Below are positions 39,201-53,223 of a DNA stretch of 64,000 nt, in pieces; the first letter of the stretch is position 1, and every line of letters starts with the position of its first letter. The notes below the pieces were generated by a model that had not been told where the DNA came from, searched no databases, and was given only the letters and a program-made list of their open reading frames with translations. Origin of the DNA: Stomorhina lunata (lineage: Eukaryota > Arthropoda > Insecta > Diptera > Rhiniidae). Where the stretch lies: contig OW121742.1 of assembly GCA_933228675.1 (NCBI GenBank), positions 113,038,739-113,102,738 on the forward strand, read 5' to 3'. The position numbers and the translations under genes are program-made.

Positions 39201-42200
39201 TAATACTAATACTAATACTAATACTAATACTAATACTAATACTAATACTAATACTAATACTAATACTAATACTAATACTAATACTAATACTAATACTAAT
39301 ACTAATACTAATACTAATACTAATACTAATACTAATACTAATACTAATACTAATACTAATACTAATACTAATACTAATACTAATACTAATACTAATACTA
39401 ATACTAATACTAATACTAATACTAATACTAATACTAATACTAATACTAATACTAATACTAATACTAATACTAATACTAATACTAATACTAATACTAATAC
39501 TAATACTAATACTAATACTAATACTAATACTAATACTAATACTAATACTAATACTAATACTAATACTAATACTAATACTAATACTAATACTAATACTAAT
39601 ACTAATACTAATACTAATACTAATACTAATACTAATACTAATACTAATACTAATACTAATACTAATACTAATACTAATACTAATACTAATACTAATACTA
39701 ATACTAATACTAATACTAATACTAATACTAATACTAATACTAATACTAATACTAATACTAATACTAATACTAATACTAATACTAATACTAATACTAATAC
39801 TAATACTAATACTAATACTAATACTAATACTAATACTAATACTAATACTAATACTAATACTAATACTAATACTAATACTAATACTAATACTAATACTAAT
39901 ACTAATACTAATACTAATACTAATACTAATACTAATACTAATACTAATACTAATACTAATACTAATACTAATACTAATACTAATACTAATACTAATACTA
40001 ATACTAATACTAATACTAATACTAATACTAATACTAATACTAATACTAATACTAATACTAATACTAATACTAATACTAATACTAATACTAATACTAATAC
40101 TAATACTAATACTAATACTAATACTAATACTAATACTAATACTAATACTAATACTAATACTAATACTAATACTAATACTAATACTAATACTAATACTAAT
40201 ACTAATACTAATACTAATACTAATACTAATACTAATACTAATACTAATACTAATACTAATACTAATACTAATACTAATACTAATACTAATACTAATACTA
40301 ATACTAATACTAATACTAATACTAATACTAATACTAATACTAATACTAATACTAATACTAATACTAATACTAATACTAATACTAATACTAATACTAATAC
40401 TAATACTAATACTAATACTAATACTAATACTAATACTAATACTAATACTAATACTAATACTAATACTAATACTAATACTAATACTAATACTAATACTAAT
40501 ACTAATACTAATACTAATACTAATACTAATACTAATACTAATACTAATACTAATACTAATACTAATACTAATACTAATACTAATACTAATACTAATACTA
40601 ATACTAATACTAATACTAATACTAATACTAATACTAATACTAATACTAATACTAATACTAATACTAATACTAATACTAATACTAATACTAATACTAATAC
40701 TAATACTAATACTAATACTAATACTAATACTAATACTAATACTAATACTAATACTAATACTAATACTAATACTAATACTAATACTAATACTAATACTAAT
40801 ACTAATACTAATACTAATACTAATACTAATACTAATACTAATACTAATACTAATACTAATACTAATACTAATACTAATACTAATACTAATACTAATACTA
40901 ATACTAATACTAATACTAATACTAATACTAATACTAATACTAATACTAATACTAATACTAATACTAATACTAATACTAATACTAATACTAATACTAATAC
41001 TAATACTAATACTAATACTAATACTAATACTAATACTAATACTAATACTAATACTAATACTAATACTAATACTAATACTAATACTAATACTAATACTAAT
41101 ACTAATACTAATACTAATACTAATACTAATACTAATACTAATACTAATACTAATACTAATACTAATACTAATACTAATACTAATACTAATACTAATACTA
41201 ATACTAATACTAATACTAATACTAATACTAATACTAATACTAATACTAATACTAATACTAATACTAATACTAATACTAATACTAATACTAATACTAATAC
41301 TAATACTAATACTAATACTAATACTAATACTAATACTAATACTAATACTAATACTAATACTAATACTAATACTAATACTAATACTAATACTAATACTAAT
41401 ACTAATACTAATACTAATACTAATACTAATACTAATACTAATACTAATACTAATACTAATACTAATACTAATACTAATACTAATACTAATACTAATACTA
41501 ATACTAATACTAATACTAATACTAATACTAATACTAATACTAATACTAATACTAATACTAATACTAATACTAATACTAATACTAATACTAATACTAATAC
41601 TAATACTAATACTAATACTAATACTAATACTAATACTAATACTAATACTAATACTAATACTAATACTAATACTAATACTAATACTAATACTAATACTAAT
41701 ACTAATACTAATACTAATACTAATACTAATACTAATACTAATACTAATACTAATACTAATACTAATACTAATACTAATACTAATACTAATACTAATACTA
41801 ATACTAATACTAATACTAATACTAATACTAATACTAATACTAATACTAATACTAATACTAATACTAATACTAATACTAATACTAATACTAATACTAATAC
41901 TAATACTAATACTAATACTAATACTAATACTAATACTAATACTAATACTAATACTAATACTAATACTAATACTAATACTAATACTAATACTAATACTAAT
42001 ACTAATACTAATACTAATACTAATACTAATACTAATACTAATACTAATACTAATACTAATACTAATACTAATACTAATACTAATACTAATACTAATACTA
42101 ATACTAATACTAATACTAATACTAATACTAATACTAATACTAATACTAATACTAATACTAATACTAATACTAATACTAATACTAATACTAATACTAATAC

Positions 42201-45200
42201 TAATACTAATACTAATACTAATACTAATACTAATACTAATACTAATACTAATACTAATACTAATACTAATACTAATACTAATACTAATACTAATACTAAT
42301 ACTAATACTAATACTAATACTAATACTAATACTAATACTAATACTAATACTAATACTAATACTAATACTAATACTAATACTAATACTAATACTAATACTA
42401 ATACTAATACTAATACTAATACTAATACTAATACTAATACTAATACTAATACTAATACTAATACTAATACTAATACTAATACTAATACTAATACTAATAC
42501 TAATACTAATACTAATACTAATACTAATACTAATACTAATACTAATACTAATACTAATACTAATACTAATACTAATACTAATACTAATACTAATACTAAT
42601 ACTAATACTAATACTAATACTAATACTAATACTAATACTAATACTAATACTAATACTAATACTAATACTAATACTAATACTAATACTAATACTAATACTA
42701 ATACTAATACTAATACTAATACTAATACTAATACTAATACTAATACTAATACTAATACTAATACTAATACTAATACTAATACTAATACTAATACTAATAC
42801 TAATACTAATACTAATACTAATACTAATACTAATACTAATACTAATACTAATACTAATACTAATACTAATACTAATACTAATACTAATACTAATACTAAT
42901 ACTAATACTAATACTAATACTAATACTAATACTAATACTAATACTAATACTAATACTAATACTAATACTAATACTAATACTAATACTAATACTAATACTA
43001 ATACTAATACTAATACTAATACTAATACTAATACTAATACTAATACTAATACTAATACTAATACTAATACTAATACTAATACTAATACTAATACTAATAC
43101 TAATACTAATACTAATACTAATACTAATACTAATACTAATACTAATACTAATACTAATACTAATACTAATACTAATACTAATACTAATACTAATACTAAT
43201 ACTAATACTAATACTAATACTAATACTAATACTAATACTAATACTAATACTAATACTAATACTAATACTAATACTAATACTAATACTAATACTAATACTA
43301 ATACTAATACTAATACTAATACTAATACTAATACTAATACTAATACTAATACTAATACTAATACTAATACTAATACTAATACTAATACTAATACTAATAC
43401 TAATACTAATACTAATACTAATACTAATACTAATACTAATACTAATACTAATACTAATACTAATACTAATACTAATACTAATACTAATACTAATACTAAT
43501 ACTAATACTAATACTAATACTAATACTAATACTAATACTAATACTAATACTAATACTAATACTAATACTAATACTAATACTAATACTAATACTAATACTA
43601 ATACTAATACTAATACTAATACTAATACTAATACTAATACTAATACTAATACTAATACTAATACTAATACTAATACTAATACTAATACTAATACTAATAC
43701 TAATACTAATACTAATACTAATACTAATACTAATACTAATACTAATACTAATACTAATACTAATACTAATACTAATACTAATACTAATACTAATACTAAT
43801 ACTAATACTAATACTAATACTAATACTAATACTAATACTAATACTAATACTAATACTAATACTAATACTAATACTAATACTAATACTAATACTAATACTA
43901 ATACTAATACTAATACTAATACTAATACTAATACTAATACTAATACTAATACTAATACTAATACTAATACTAATACTAATACTAATACTAATACTAATAC
44001 TAATACTAATACTAATACTAATACTAATACTAATACTAATACTAATACTAATACTAATACTAATACTAATACTAATACTAATACTAATACTAATACTAAT
44101 ACTAATACTAATACTAATACTAATACTAATACTAATACTAATACTAATACTAATACTAATACTAATACTAATACTAATACTAATACTAATAATACTAATA
44201 CTAATACTAATACTAATACTAATACTAATACTAATACTAATACTAATACTAATACTAATACTAATACTAATACTAATACTAATACTAATACTAATACTAA
44301 TACTAATACTAATACTAATACTAATACTAATACTAATACTAATACTAATACTAATACTAATACTAATACTAATACTAATACTAATACTAATACTAATACT
44401 AATACTAATACTAATACTAATACTAATACTAATACTAATACTAATACTAATACTAATACTAATACTAATACTAATACTAATACTAATACTAATACTAATA
44501 CTAATACTAATACTAATACTAATACTAATACTAATACTAATACTAATACTAATACTAATACTAATACTAATACTAATACTAATACTAATACTAATACTAA
44601 TACTAATACTAATACTAATACTAATACTAATACTAATACTAATACTAATACTAATACTAATACTAATACTAATACTAATACTAATACTAATACTAATACT
44701 AATACTAATACTAATACTAATACTAATACTAATACTAATACTAATACTAATACTAATACTAATACTAATACTAATACTAATACTAATACTAATACTAATA
44801 CTAATACTAATACTAATACTAATACTAATACTAATACTAATACTAATACTAATACTAATACTAATACTAATACTAATACTAATACTAATACTAATACTAA
44901 TACTAATACTAATACTAATACTAATACTAATACTAATACTAATACTAATACTAATACTAATACTAATACTAATACTAATACTAATACTAATACTAATACT
45001 AATACTAATACTAATACTAATACTAATACTAATACTAATACTAATACTAATACTAATACTAATACTAATACTAATACTAATACTAATACTAATACTAATA
45101 CTAATACTAATACTAATACTAATACTAATACTAATACTAATACTAATACTAATACTAATACTAATACTAATACTAATACTAATACTAATACTAATACTAA

Positions 45201-46439
45201 TACTAATACTAATACTAATACTAATACTAATACTAATACTAATACTAATACTAATACTAATACTAATACTAATACTAATACTAATACTAATACTAATACT
45301 AATACTAATACTAATACTAATACTAATACTAATACTAATACTAATACTAATACTAATACTAATACTAATACTAATACTAATACTAATACTAATACTAATA
45401 CTAATACTAATACTAATACTAATACTAATACTAATACTAATACTAATACTAATACTAATACTAATACTAATACTAATACTAATACTAATACTAATACTAA
45501 TACTAATACTAATACTAATACTAATACTAATACTAATACTAATACTAATACTAATACTAATACTAATACTAATACTAATACTAATACTAATACTAATACT
45601 AATACTAATACTAATACTAATACTAATACTAATACTAATACTAATACTAATACTAATACTAATACTAATACTAATACTAATACTAATACTAATACTAATA
45701 CTAATACTAATACTAATACTAATACTAATACTAATACTAATACTAATACTAATACTAATACTAATACTAATACTAATACTAATACTAATACTAATACTAA
45801 TACTAATACTAATACTAATACTAATACTAATACTAATACTAATACTAATACTAATACTAATACTAATACTAATACTAATACTAATACTAATACTAATACT
45901 AATACTAATACTAATACTAATACTAATACTAATACTAATACTAATACTAATACTAATACTAATACTAATACTAATACTAATACTAATACTAATACTAATA
46001 CTAATACTAATACTAATACTAATACTAATACTAATACTAATACTAATACTAATACTAATACTAATACTAATACTAATACTAATACTAATACTAATACTAA
46101 TACTAATACTAATACTAATACTAATACTAATACTAATACTAATACTAATACTAATACTAATACTAATACTAATACTAATACTAATACTAATACTAATACT
46201 AATACTAATACTAATACTAATACTAATACTAATACTAATACTAATACTAATACTAATACTAATACTAATACTAATACTAATACTAATACTAATACTAATA
46301 CTAATACTAATACTAATACTAATACTAATACTAATACTAATACTAATACTAATACTAATACTAATACTAATACTAATACTAATACTAATACTAATACTAA
46401 TACTAATACTAATACTAATACTAATACTAATACAAATAC
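33281..46439 (+). repeat. ACTAAT hexanucleotide array, about 13.2 kb
   Basis: About 2,190 tandem copies of ACTAAT. The left 3 kb carries single-base phase shifts (ACTTAATAC near 33806, 34281 and 35051; CTAAATAC near 33820, 34794 and 35735), with a cluster of interruptions at 35900-36220. From about 37125 to 44190, and again to about 46430, I see no change other than one 3-base phase break at 44190. The right edge decays to ACAAATACT at 46432. On the minus strand the unit reads GTATTA, which leaves a 3,112-codon Val-Leu frame open; that frame is an artefact. The exact length depends on the assembly being right. Confidence 0.97.
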
Positions 46440-48729
46440 TACCCTGTCGGAGATCAAACTAGTACTTTACTAGTACTTAACTAGTACCAAAAGTACCAGT
46501 ACTAGTTCCCAACTGTAAACTTTCCTATACCATCTTAATGTTCAAATTAGCATTGAGTGTGTTTAGAAAATTACTAGTACCATAGGTTCTAGTAGTACAC
46601 TAGTACATTTTGGTACAATTAGTTGCAATGGAACCAGTTTAATACTACTACACATTGACTTCATTGGTTGTATCAGAACCAGTTTATTACTAGTACTAAT
46701 GTATGTAAACAGTCTACATATTGTGGCCCCTTTTTTATTTATTTGCCTAGTAAAAATTACTCTTAATTATAAAGTTATCAATAGTTTTATTTATTATATT
46801 AATTAAAACAAATATTAAATTTAATCATGCGATTTAGGTCTTCATTTTCGTGGTTTTCATTGCTTACATATTTTCTTTTTCTAATTTTCCCAAACGGTTG
46901 GTTGATCTTTTGTAGTTGAAAGGCTTTTCTCAAGGCGATATCGGGACCATCGGCAAATCAGCAAGAGAATCTATATAATTAAACATGAATGTGGAGAATT
47001 TTACGATTACTCACTGGACTTAAGATAACAATTTTTTATTAACATACCTTTTCTTCTGTTATCCTAAAGAATTTATTTATTTTTTTGAGATTCTGCTTTC
47101 CATGCGTACCATCAACGTTAAATACATTTTTATTTTATTTTATTTTTTTAATATTTTATATTTGTTTATTGTTTTTTATATTTTATATATTTTTTTTTTT
47201 GACGCACAAGCTACATAAAAACCAAACTTCAATACAAAAATTGTCGTAGGCTTGCCAAGTTGTTTATTTTTTAACTGAATATTTAAAGTCTTTTAATTGA
47301 TATAGCAATCATTTTTAAAAGGGAAAAGCCGATGAATAAAATTACGTTTTGTCATTTAGTATTTTATTCTTAAAGTACCTGGTTGAGCGAGCCTTGCTCG
47401 GAGCTATATGATAAGCATTTTGAGGCAAATTTTAAAGTTTTTATATATTTTATTTTATAAAGTACTAAAATAAATAAATTTAGAAGAAATACATTGTATA
47501 AATATTCAGTTAATTGGTCATACCAACAGAAACCTCCGTCGACTCTTTGCTTTGCTAAAAAATTAAAGTCTGATCAAATTTACAGTTTACGATTTAATTC
47601 ATTTTGAGTTGTTTGAGTTTCAGTTTAGCCACCTGAAGTTTTTCATACCACCTATGAAACCTTCGTCTACTAATGCTTAACAACTTTGCTTATGATTATT
47701 TTACGATTTAAATCACTTTGAGTAATTTTATGTGGCGCCACCTGTCGGACTTTGCTCATTCCAATTCAAAAACCTTCGTCGGCTTATCCGCAACAACTTT
47801 GAACTGAAGTTTTTCATACCACCTATGAAACCTAGCTTACGATTAAATTAACTTAGTAGAGCTTACGATTAAATTGACTTAGTAAATTTCAGTGGCGCCA
47901 CCTGTCAAAATTTCTTCATACCAACTAAGAAACTTTCGTCGGCTCATGTGCAACAACTTTGCTAAAGATTGTAGCATCATTTAATGAACAGCTTACGATT
48001 AAATTGACTTTGAGTAAGTTTCAGTAGCGCCACCTGTCGGAAATTATTCATACCAACTAAAAAGCCTTACCGGCTCATGCGCTACAACTTTGCTGAAGAT
48101 CATAGCATGATCAAATGTACAGTTTACGATTTAATTACTTTTTAGTAATTTTCAGTGGCACCATCTGTCGAAAATTAGTATTATCAACTTAAAAACCTTT
48201 GCCGGCTTATCCGCAACATCTTTGCTAAAGAGCATAACATGATCAAATTTACAGTTTACTATTCTATAAAGAACATACATACAGACAAACATTCATTTGC
48301 TTAAAAGGTATAACATTACTATTTTTTCCCCTTTTATCCCCTAATTTCAAAAAGTTCTATATGCATATTTGGTACTTCTTTGGTTTTAATTGAATTCGGT
48401 ACATTTTATTAATTTTAATGTTAACACAATGTTCCTATTTATATTACTTTTTGAGATGTTAAGTTATCATTTTATCCCTTTTTTTTACCCATTTTCGCCC
48501 CAAAATCAAAAAAGTACCAAATACGTGTTTAATGTTTCTTCCACATCTATTGATTGCAGTACAAAGTTTCTTTCTATATTCTTTAGTTTAAAATATAAGA
48601 GTTGGTTAAAGAGGTACCAAAAAAACTATTTTCACCCTTTTTTACCCCTATCGGACATATTGTCAAAAAAGTACCAAACACCTGTCCGCTTATTTTTATA
48701 GCTGTTGACACTCAATCACCTACAGGGTA
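46440..48729. mobile_element. Non-autonomous TIR element at array edge
   Basis: Bounded by imperfect inverted repeats: TACCCTGTCGGAGAT at the left against TACCCTGTAGGTGAT (reverse complement of the right end), 13 of 15 identical. ATAC precedes it (46436-46439) and follows it (48730-48733), a possible 4-base target duplication. ATAC also occurs in every hexamer pair, so this is weak. Right of it the sequence resumes as ACAACACTAATACTTA, a hexamer remnant, so the element appears to lie inside the end of the ACTAAT array. The interior has ACTAGTAC palindromes (46456-46700), tandem blocks of about 131 bp, and repeated CAAAAAAGTACCAAA motifs. No transposase. Confidence 0.65.
47515..48275 (+). repeat. 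Degenerate tandem blocks of about 131 bp
   Basis: Five or six diverged copies inside the element, each containing GTGGCGCCACCTGTCGG (near 47732, 47891, 48022, 48154; a decayed copy near 47618), CATACCAACTAAAAA, TCGTCGGCTTATCCGCAAC and ACAGTTTACGATTTAA. Spacing between good copies is 131-160 bp. The perfect palindrome GTGGCGCCAC is the most conserved part. Confidence 0.85.
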
Positions 48730-48747
48730 ATACAACACTAATACTTA
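48730..48747 (+). repeat. ACTAAT remnant right of the element
   Basis: ATACAACACTAATACTTA: about three decayed hexamers that continue the array interrupted at 46440. Confidence 0.6.
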
Positions 48748-50104
48748 TGTTTCTATTATCAATTGTTACTCCAAAAAGTATAATTTTGTAAAGTAGTATT
48801 TTTTCCCTTCCCAAATTTCTCAGCTTAGGAAGGTATATTCATCTTTTTACTCCTACTGACCAGCTGACGTTAAAGTATCCATTGTTTATTTTTCTACTTG
48901 ATAAGTCCATAAATTATAACAACTAAAGAATTTGTTGGATATTATGGTTAACTGTCGAAGTCTATTCTTCCTGTCTGTTAAATTATAGTTCATGTGGGAA
49001 TTTCCGCTAACCATAAAATGCTTGACTATCACTTACAAATAGAAACAATTTGTTTGTAGTTAACATTTTTCTAAATTTTCCCTGCGTATAACTGACAAGT
49101 GTTAGAAACTTCAGCTTATCCACGAACTATAACAACAATTGTTTGAATCCATAACAAAGCGAAAAACAAAATATCCTTTGGTCGCAGGACATGATTAAGT
49201 ATGAATATGTTTAGATATGTGAACATATATGTATGTGAGTTGATGAGAGTGTGTGTGTGCCAAAGTGTTTGTTTGAGTTTCAGGATAAAACTTGATATGT
49301 CCTCTTCAACTAAGCTAATTATGTTTATAGTTACAAGCAACTGGTATTAGAGTTTCTGAAACGGTTTTGGCTTGTCGTCTATGTCGTCAGCCGTAAATCT
49401 AAAGCGGAGACATAATATGTATTTTTAAGTCGCATGGGTGTTAGGCTCTGTGTTGATGCTGCTGATGAAACAGGATATGGGCGTTATAGTGTTAGAGTTT
49501 CCTTCATTAGCAGCTTCTGAGCGACATGGTCATGAGTTTCGTAGTAGCAAAATCAAAAACACAAATAAACTGGATGATGAGTTGAGTTTTAGGCTAACAC
49601 TGCCCCTCCTTCATTATAACCAGGAATTTTGCTTTTGATACTACTACAATTTCAAAAGTGCGTTTGAGTGAGTGTGTGCTTAAATTTAGCCAAAATCTGC
49701 CATTGATTTCTAAAGTTGATTTATTGCCACGATATGGAAATTTAACAATTTAAGTAAACACCATTCCACCAGTAACTGCAATGCGGTATTGGATCCAATA
49801 TGCCAATTTTATTTTCAGTTTTTTTTTTTTTCTTTGTTTGTGAGAAGGCATCATCACTATCATCATATTTGCTGTTAAGTAGCTGCTCTAGTATCATAAA
49901 GCTTTGGTAAAGTTTTAGAATTTTCAATTTTGTAGCCAACTGATACGATTAGCTCAAATTCAACAAACACTCAATATCTTTAAGTAGCTGCGAAAATTAA
50001 TTGGTATTAAGTATGTTTAGGATAACTTACACTGAAAAAAACGAAATTTGAAAAATTATCCGTAACAGCAAATACAGTACCTAGAGAAAATAACATTTAA
50101 CATT
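48748..50104. other. Non-genic stretch
   Basis: No gene recognised. Frames of 65-74 residues on both strands lack protein-like features. A short GT run lies near 49248. Confidence 0.5.
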
Positions 50105-53100
50105 GTTCAGTCTTCACTTTTTTCTGAAGAAAATAATTCTGTCTTCACTTTTTTTTAAAGAAAATAGTTTAGTCTTCACTTTTTTCTAAAGAAAATAGTT
50201 TAGTCTTCACTTTTTCTAAAGAATAAAGTTCAGCCTTCACTTTTTTCTAAAGAAAATAGTTCAGTCTTAATTTTTTTCTATAGAAAATAGCTCAGTCCTC
50301 ACTTTTTTCTAAAGAAAATAGTTCAGTCTTCACTTTTTCTAAAGAATAAAGTTCAGCCTTCACTTTTTTCTAAAGAAAATAGTTCAGTCTTCACATTTTT
50401 CTAAAGAAAATAGTTCAGTCTTCACTTTTTCTGTTGAATATAATTCAGTCTCCACTTTTCTCTAAAGATAATAGTTCAGTCTTCACTTTTTTCTAAAGAA
50501 AATAGTTTAGTCTTCACTTTTTTCTAAAGAAAATATTTCAGTCTTCACTTGTTTCTATAGAAAATAGCTCAGTCCTCACTTTTTTCTAAAGAAAATAGTT
50601 TAGTCTTCACTTTTTTCTAAAGCAAATAGTTCAGTCTTCACTTTTTTCTATAGAAAATAGCTCAGTCCTCACTTTTTTCTAAAGAAAATAGTTCAGTCTT
50701 CACTTTTTTCTATAGAAAATAGTTCAGTCTTCACTTTTTTCTATAGAAAATAGTTCAGTCTTCACTTTTTTCTATAGAAAATAGTTCAGTCTTCACTTTT
50801 TTCTATAGAAAATAGTTCAGTCTTCACTTTTTTCTATAGAAAATAGTTCAGTCTTCACTTTTTTCTATAGAAAATAGTTCAGTCTTCACTTTTTTTTAAA
50901 GAAAATAGTTCAGTCTTAACTTTTTCTATTGAAAATAATTCAGTCTCCACTTTTTTCTATAGAAAATAGGTCAGTCTTCACTTTTTTCTATAGAAAATAG
51001 TTCAGTCTTCACTTTTTTCTGTAGAAAATAGTTCAGTCTTCACTTTTTTCTATAGAAAACAGTTCAGTCTTCACTTTTTTCTATAGAAAACAGTTCAGTC
51101 TTCACTTTTTTCTATAGAAAACAGTTCAGTCTTCACTTTTTTCTAAAGAAAATCGTTCAGTCTGCAATTTTTATAAAGAAAATAGTTCACTCTTCACTTT
51201 TTTCTATAGAAAATAGTTCAGTCTTCACTTTTTTCTATAGAAAACAGTTCAGTCTTCACCTTTTTCTATAGAAAACAGTTCAGTCTTCACTTTTTTCTAT
51301 AGAAAACAGTTCAGTCTTCACTTTTTTCTATAGAAAATAGTTCAGTCTTCACTTTTTTCTATAGAAAATAGTTCAGTCTTCACTTTTTTCTATAGAAAAT
51401 AGTTCAGTCTTCACTTTTTTCTATAGAAAATAGTTCAGTCTTCACTTTTTTCTATAGAAAATAGTTCAGTCTTCACTTTTTTCTATAGAAAATAGTTCAG
51501 TCTTCACTTTTTTTTAAAGAAAATAGTTCAGTCTTAACTTTTTCTATTGAAAATAATTCAGTATCCACTTTTTTCTATAGAAAATAGTTCAGTCTTCACT
51601 TTTTTCTATAGAAAATAGTTCAGTCTTCACTTTTTTCTATAGAAAATAGTTCAGTCTTCACTTTTTTCTATAGAAAATAGTTCAGTCTTCACTTTTTTCT
51701 ATAGAAAATAGTTCAGTCTTCACTTTTTTCTATAGAAAATAGTTCAGTCTTCACTTTTTTCTATAGAAAATAGTTCAGTCTTCACTTTTTTCTATAGAAA
51801 ATAGTTCAGTCTTCACTTTTTTCTATAGAAAATAGTTCAGTCTTCACTTTTTTCTGTAGAAAATAGTTCAGTCTACACTTTTTCTATTGAAAATAATTCA
51901 GTCTCCACTTTTTTCTAAAGAAAATGGTTCAGTCTTCACTTTTTTTTTAAAGAAAATAGTTTAGTCTTCACTTTTTTCTAAAGAAAATAGTTCAGTCTTC
52001 ACTTTTTTCTATAGAAAACAGCTCAGTCTTCACTTTTTTCTAAAGAAAATAGTTCAGTCTTCACTTTTTCTAAAGAAAATAGTTCAGTCTTCACTTTTTT
52101 CTATAGAAAATAGTTCAGTCTTCACTTTTTTCTATAGAAAATAGTTCAGTCTTCACTTTTTCTATTGAAAATAATTCAGTCTCCACTTTTTTCTAAAGAT
52201 AATAGTTCAGTCTTCACTTTTTTTCTATAGTGAATAGTTCAGTCTTCACTTTTTTCTAAAGAAAATCGTTCAGTCTTCAATTTTTATAAAGAAAATAGTT
52301 CAGTCTTCACTTTTTTCTATAGAAAATAGTTCAGTCTTCACTTTTTTCTATAGAAAATAGTTCAGTCTTCACTTTTTTCTATAGAAAATAGTTCAGTCTT
52401 CACTTTTTTCTATAGAAAATAGTTCAGTCTTCAATTTTTTCTATAGTGAATAGTTCAGTCTTCACTTTTTTCTAAAGAAAATCGTTCAGTCTTCAATTTT
52501 TATAAAGAAAATAGTTCAGTCTTCACTTTTTTCTATAGAAAATAGTTTCAGTCTTTTTTCTATAGAAAATAGTTCAGACTTCACTTTTGTCTATAATAAA
52601 TAGTTCAGTCTTTACTTTTTTCTAAAGAAAATCGTTCAGTCTTCAATTTTTATAAAGAAAATTATACTATTTTCTATAGAAAAAATTATACTATTTTCTA
52701 TAGAAAAAAGTGAAGACTGAACTATTTTCTATAGAAAAAAGTGAAGACTGAACTTTTTTCTATAGAAAATAGTTCAGTCTTCACTTTTTTCTGTAGAAAA
52801 TAGTTCAGTCTTCACTTTTTTCTATAGAAAATAGTTCAGTTTTTCACTTTTTTCTATAGAAAATAGTTCAGTCTTCACTTTTTTCTATAGAAAATAGTTC
52901 AGTCTTCACTTTTTTCTATAGAAAATAGTTCAGTCTTCACTTTTTTCTATAGAAAATAGTTCAGTCTTCACTTTTTTCTATAGAAAATAGTTCAGTCTTC
53001 ACTTTTTTCTATAGAAAATAGTTCAGTCTTCACTTTTTTCTATAGAAAATAGTTCAGTCTTCACTTTTTTCTATAGAAAATAGTTCAGTCTTCACTTTTT

Positions 53101-53223
53101 TCTATAGAAAATAGTTCAGTCTTCACTTTTTTCTATAGAAAACAGTTCAGTCTTCACTTTTTTCTATAGAAGACAGTTCAGTCTTCACTTTTTTCTATAG
53201 AAAACAGTTCAGTCTTCACTTTT
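50105..53223 (+). repeat. Satellite family D, array 1 (31-bp unit)
   Basis: About 100 units with TTCAGTCTTCAC, a T6 run, the core TTTCTATAGAAAA and the joint ATAG. The left 600 bp is mixed (CTAAAG for CTATAG), the rest uniform. A block with the TTTTTTTTAAAG, CTTAACTTTTTC and TCTCCAC/TATCCAC variants recurs 618 bases apart (50881 and 51499), a higher-order duplication of about 20 units. A short inverted block lies at 52661-52760. Confidence 0.97.
52661..52760 (-). repeat. Inverted block inside D array 1
   Basis: Three units read GTGAAGACTGAACTATTTTC, the reverse of the surrounding array. Orientation changes inside ATTATACTATTTTC on the left and inside TTTTTTCTATAGAAAA on the right; the palindromic core makes the switch seamless. 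Confidence 0.9.

Noticed and set aside
33281..46439. Telomeric repeat array
   Set aside because: The unit differs from the insect TTAGG repeat, flies lack telomerase-type repeats, and unique sequence lies on both sides.
37119..46457. 3,112-codon minus-strand frame coding alternating Val and Leu
   Set aside because: It is the hexamer read as GTA TTA; a 6-bp unit keeps any stop-free frame open. The ATG lies in the neighbouring element, and no promoter or real protein sequence is present.
49438..49638. 66-codon frame beginning MLGSVLMLLMKQD
   Set aside because: Short, no domain, no splice or promoter evidence; comparable frames occur on the other strand nearby.
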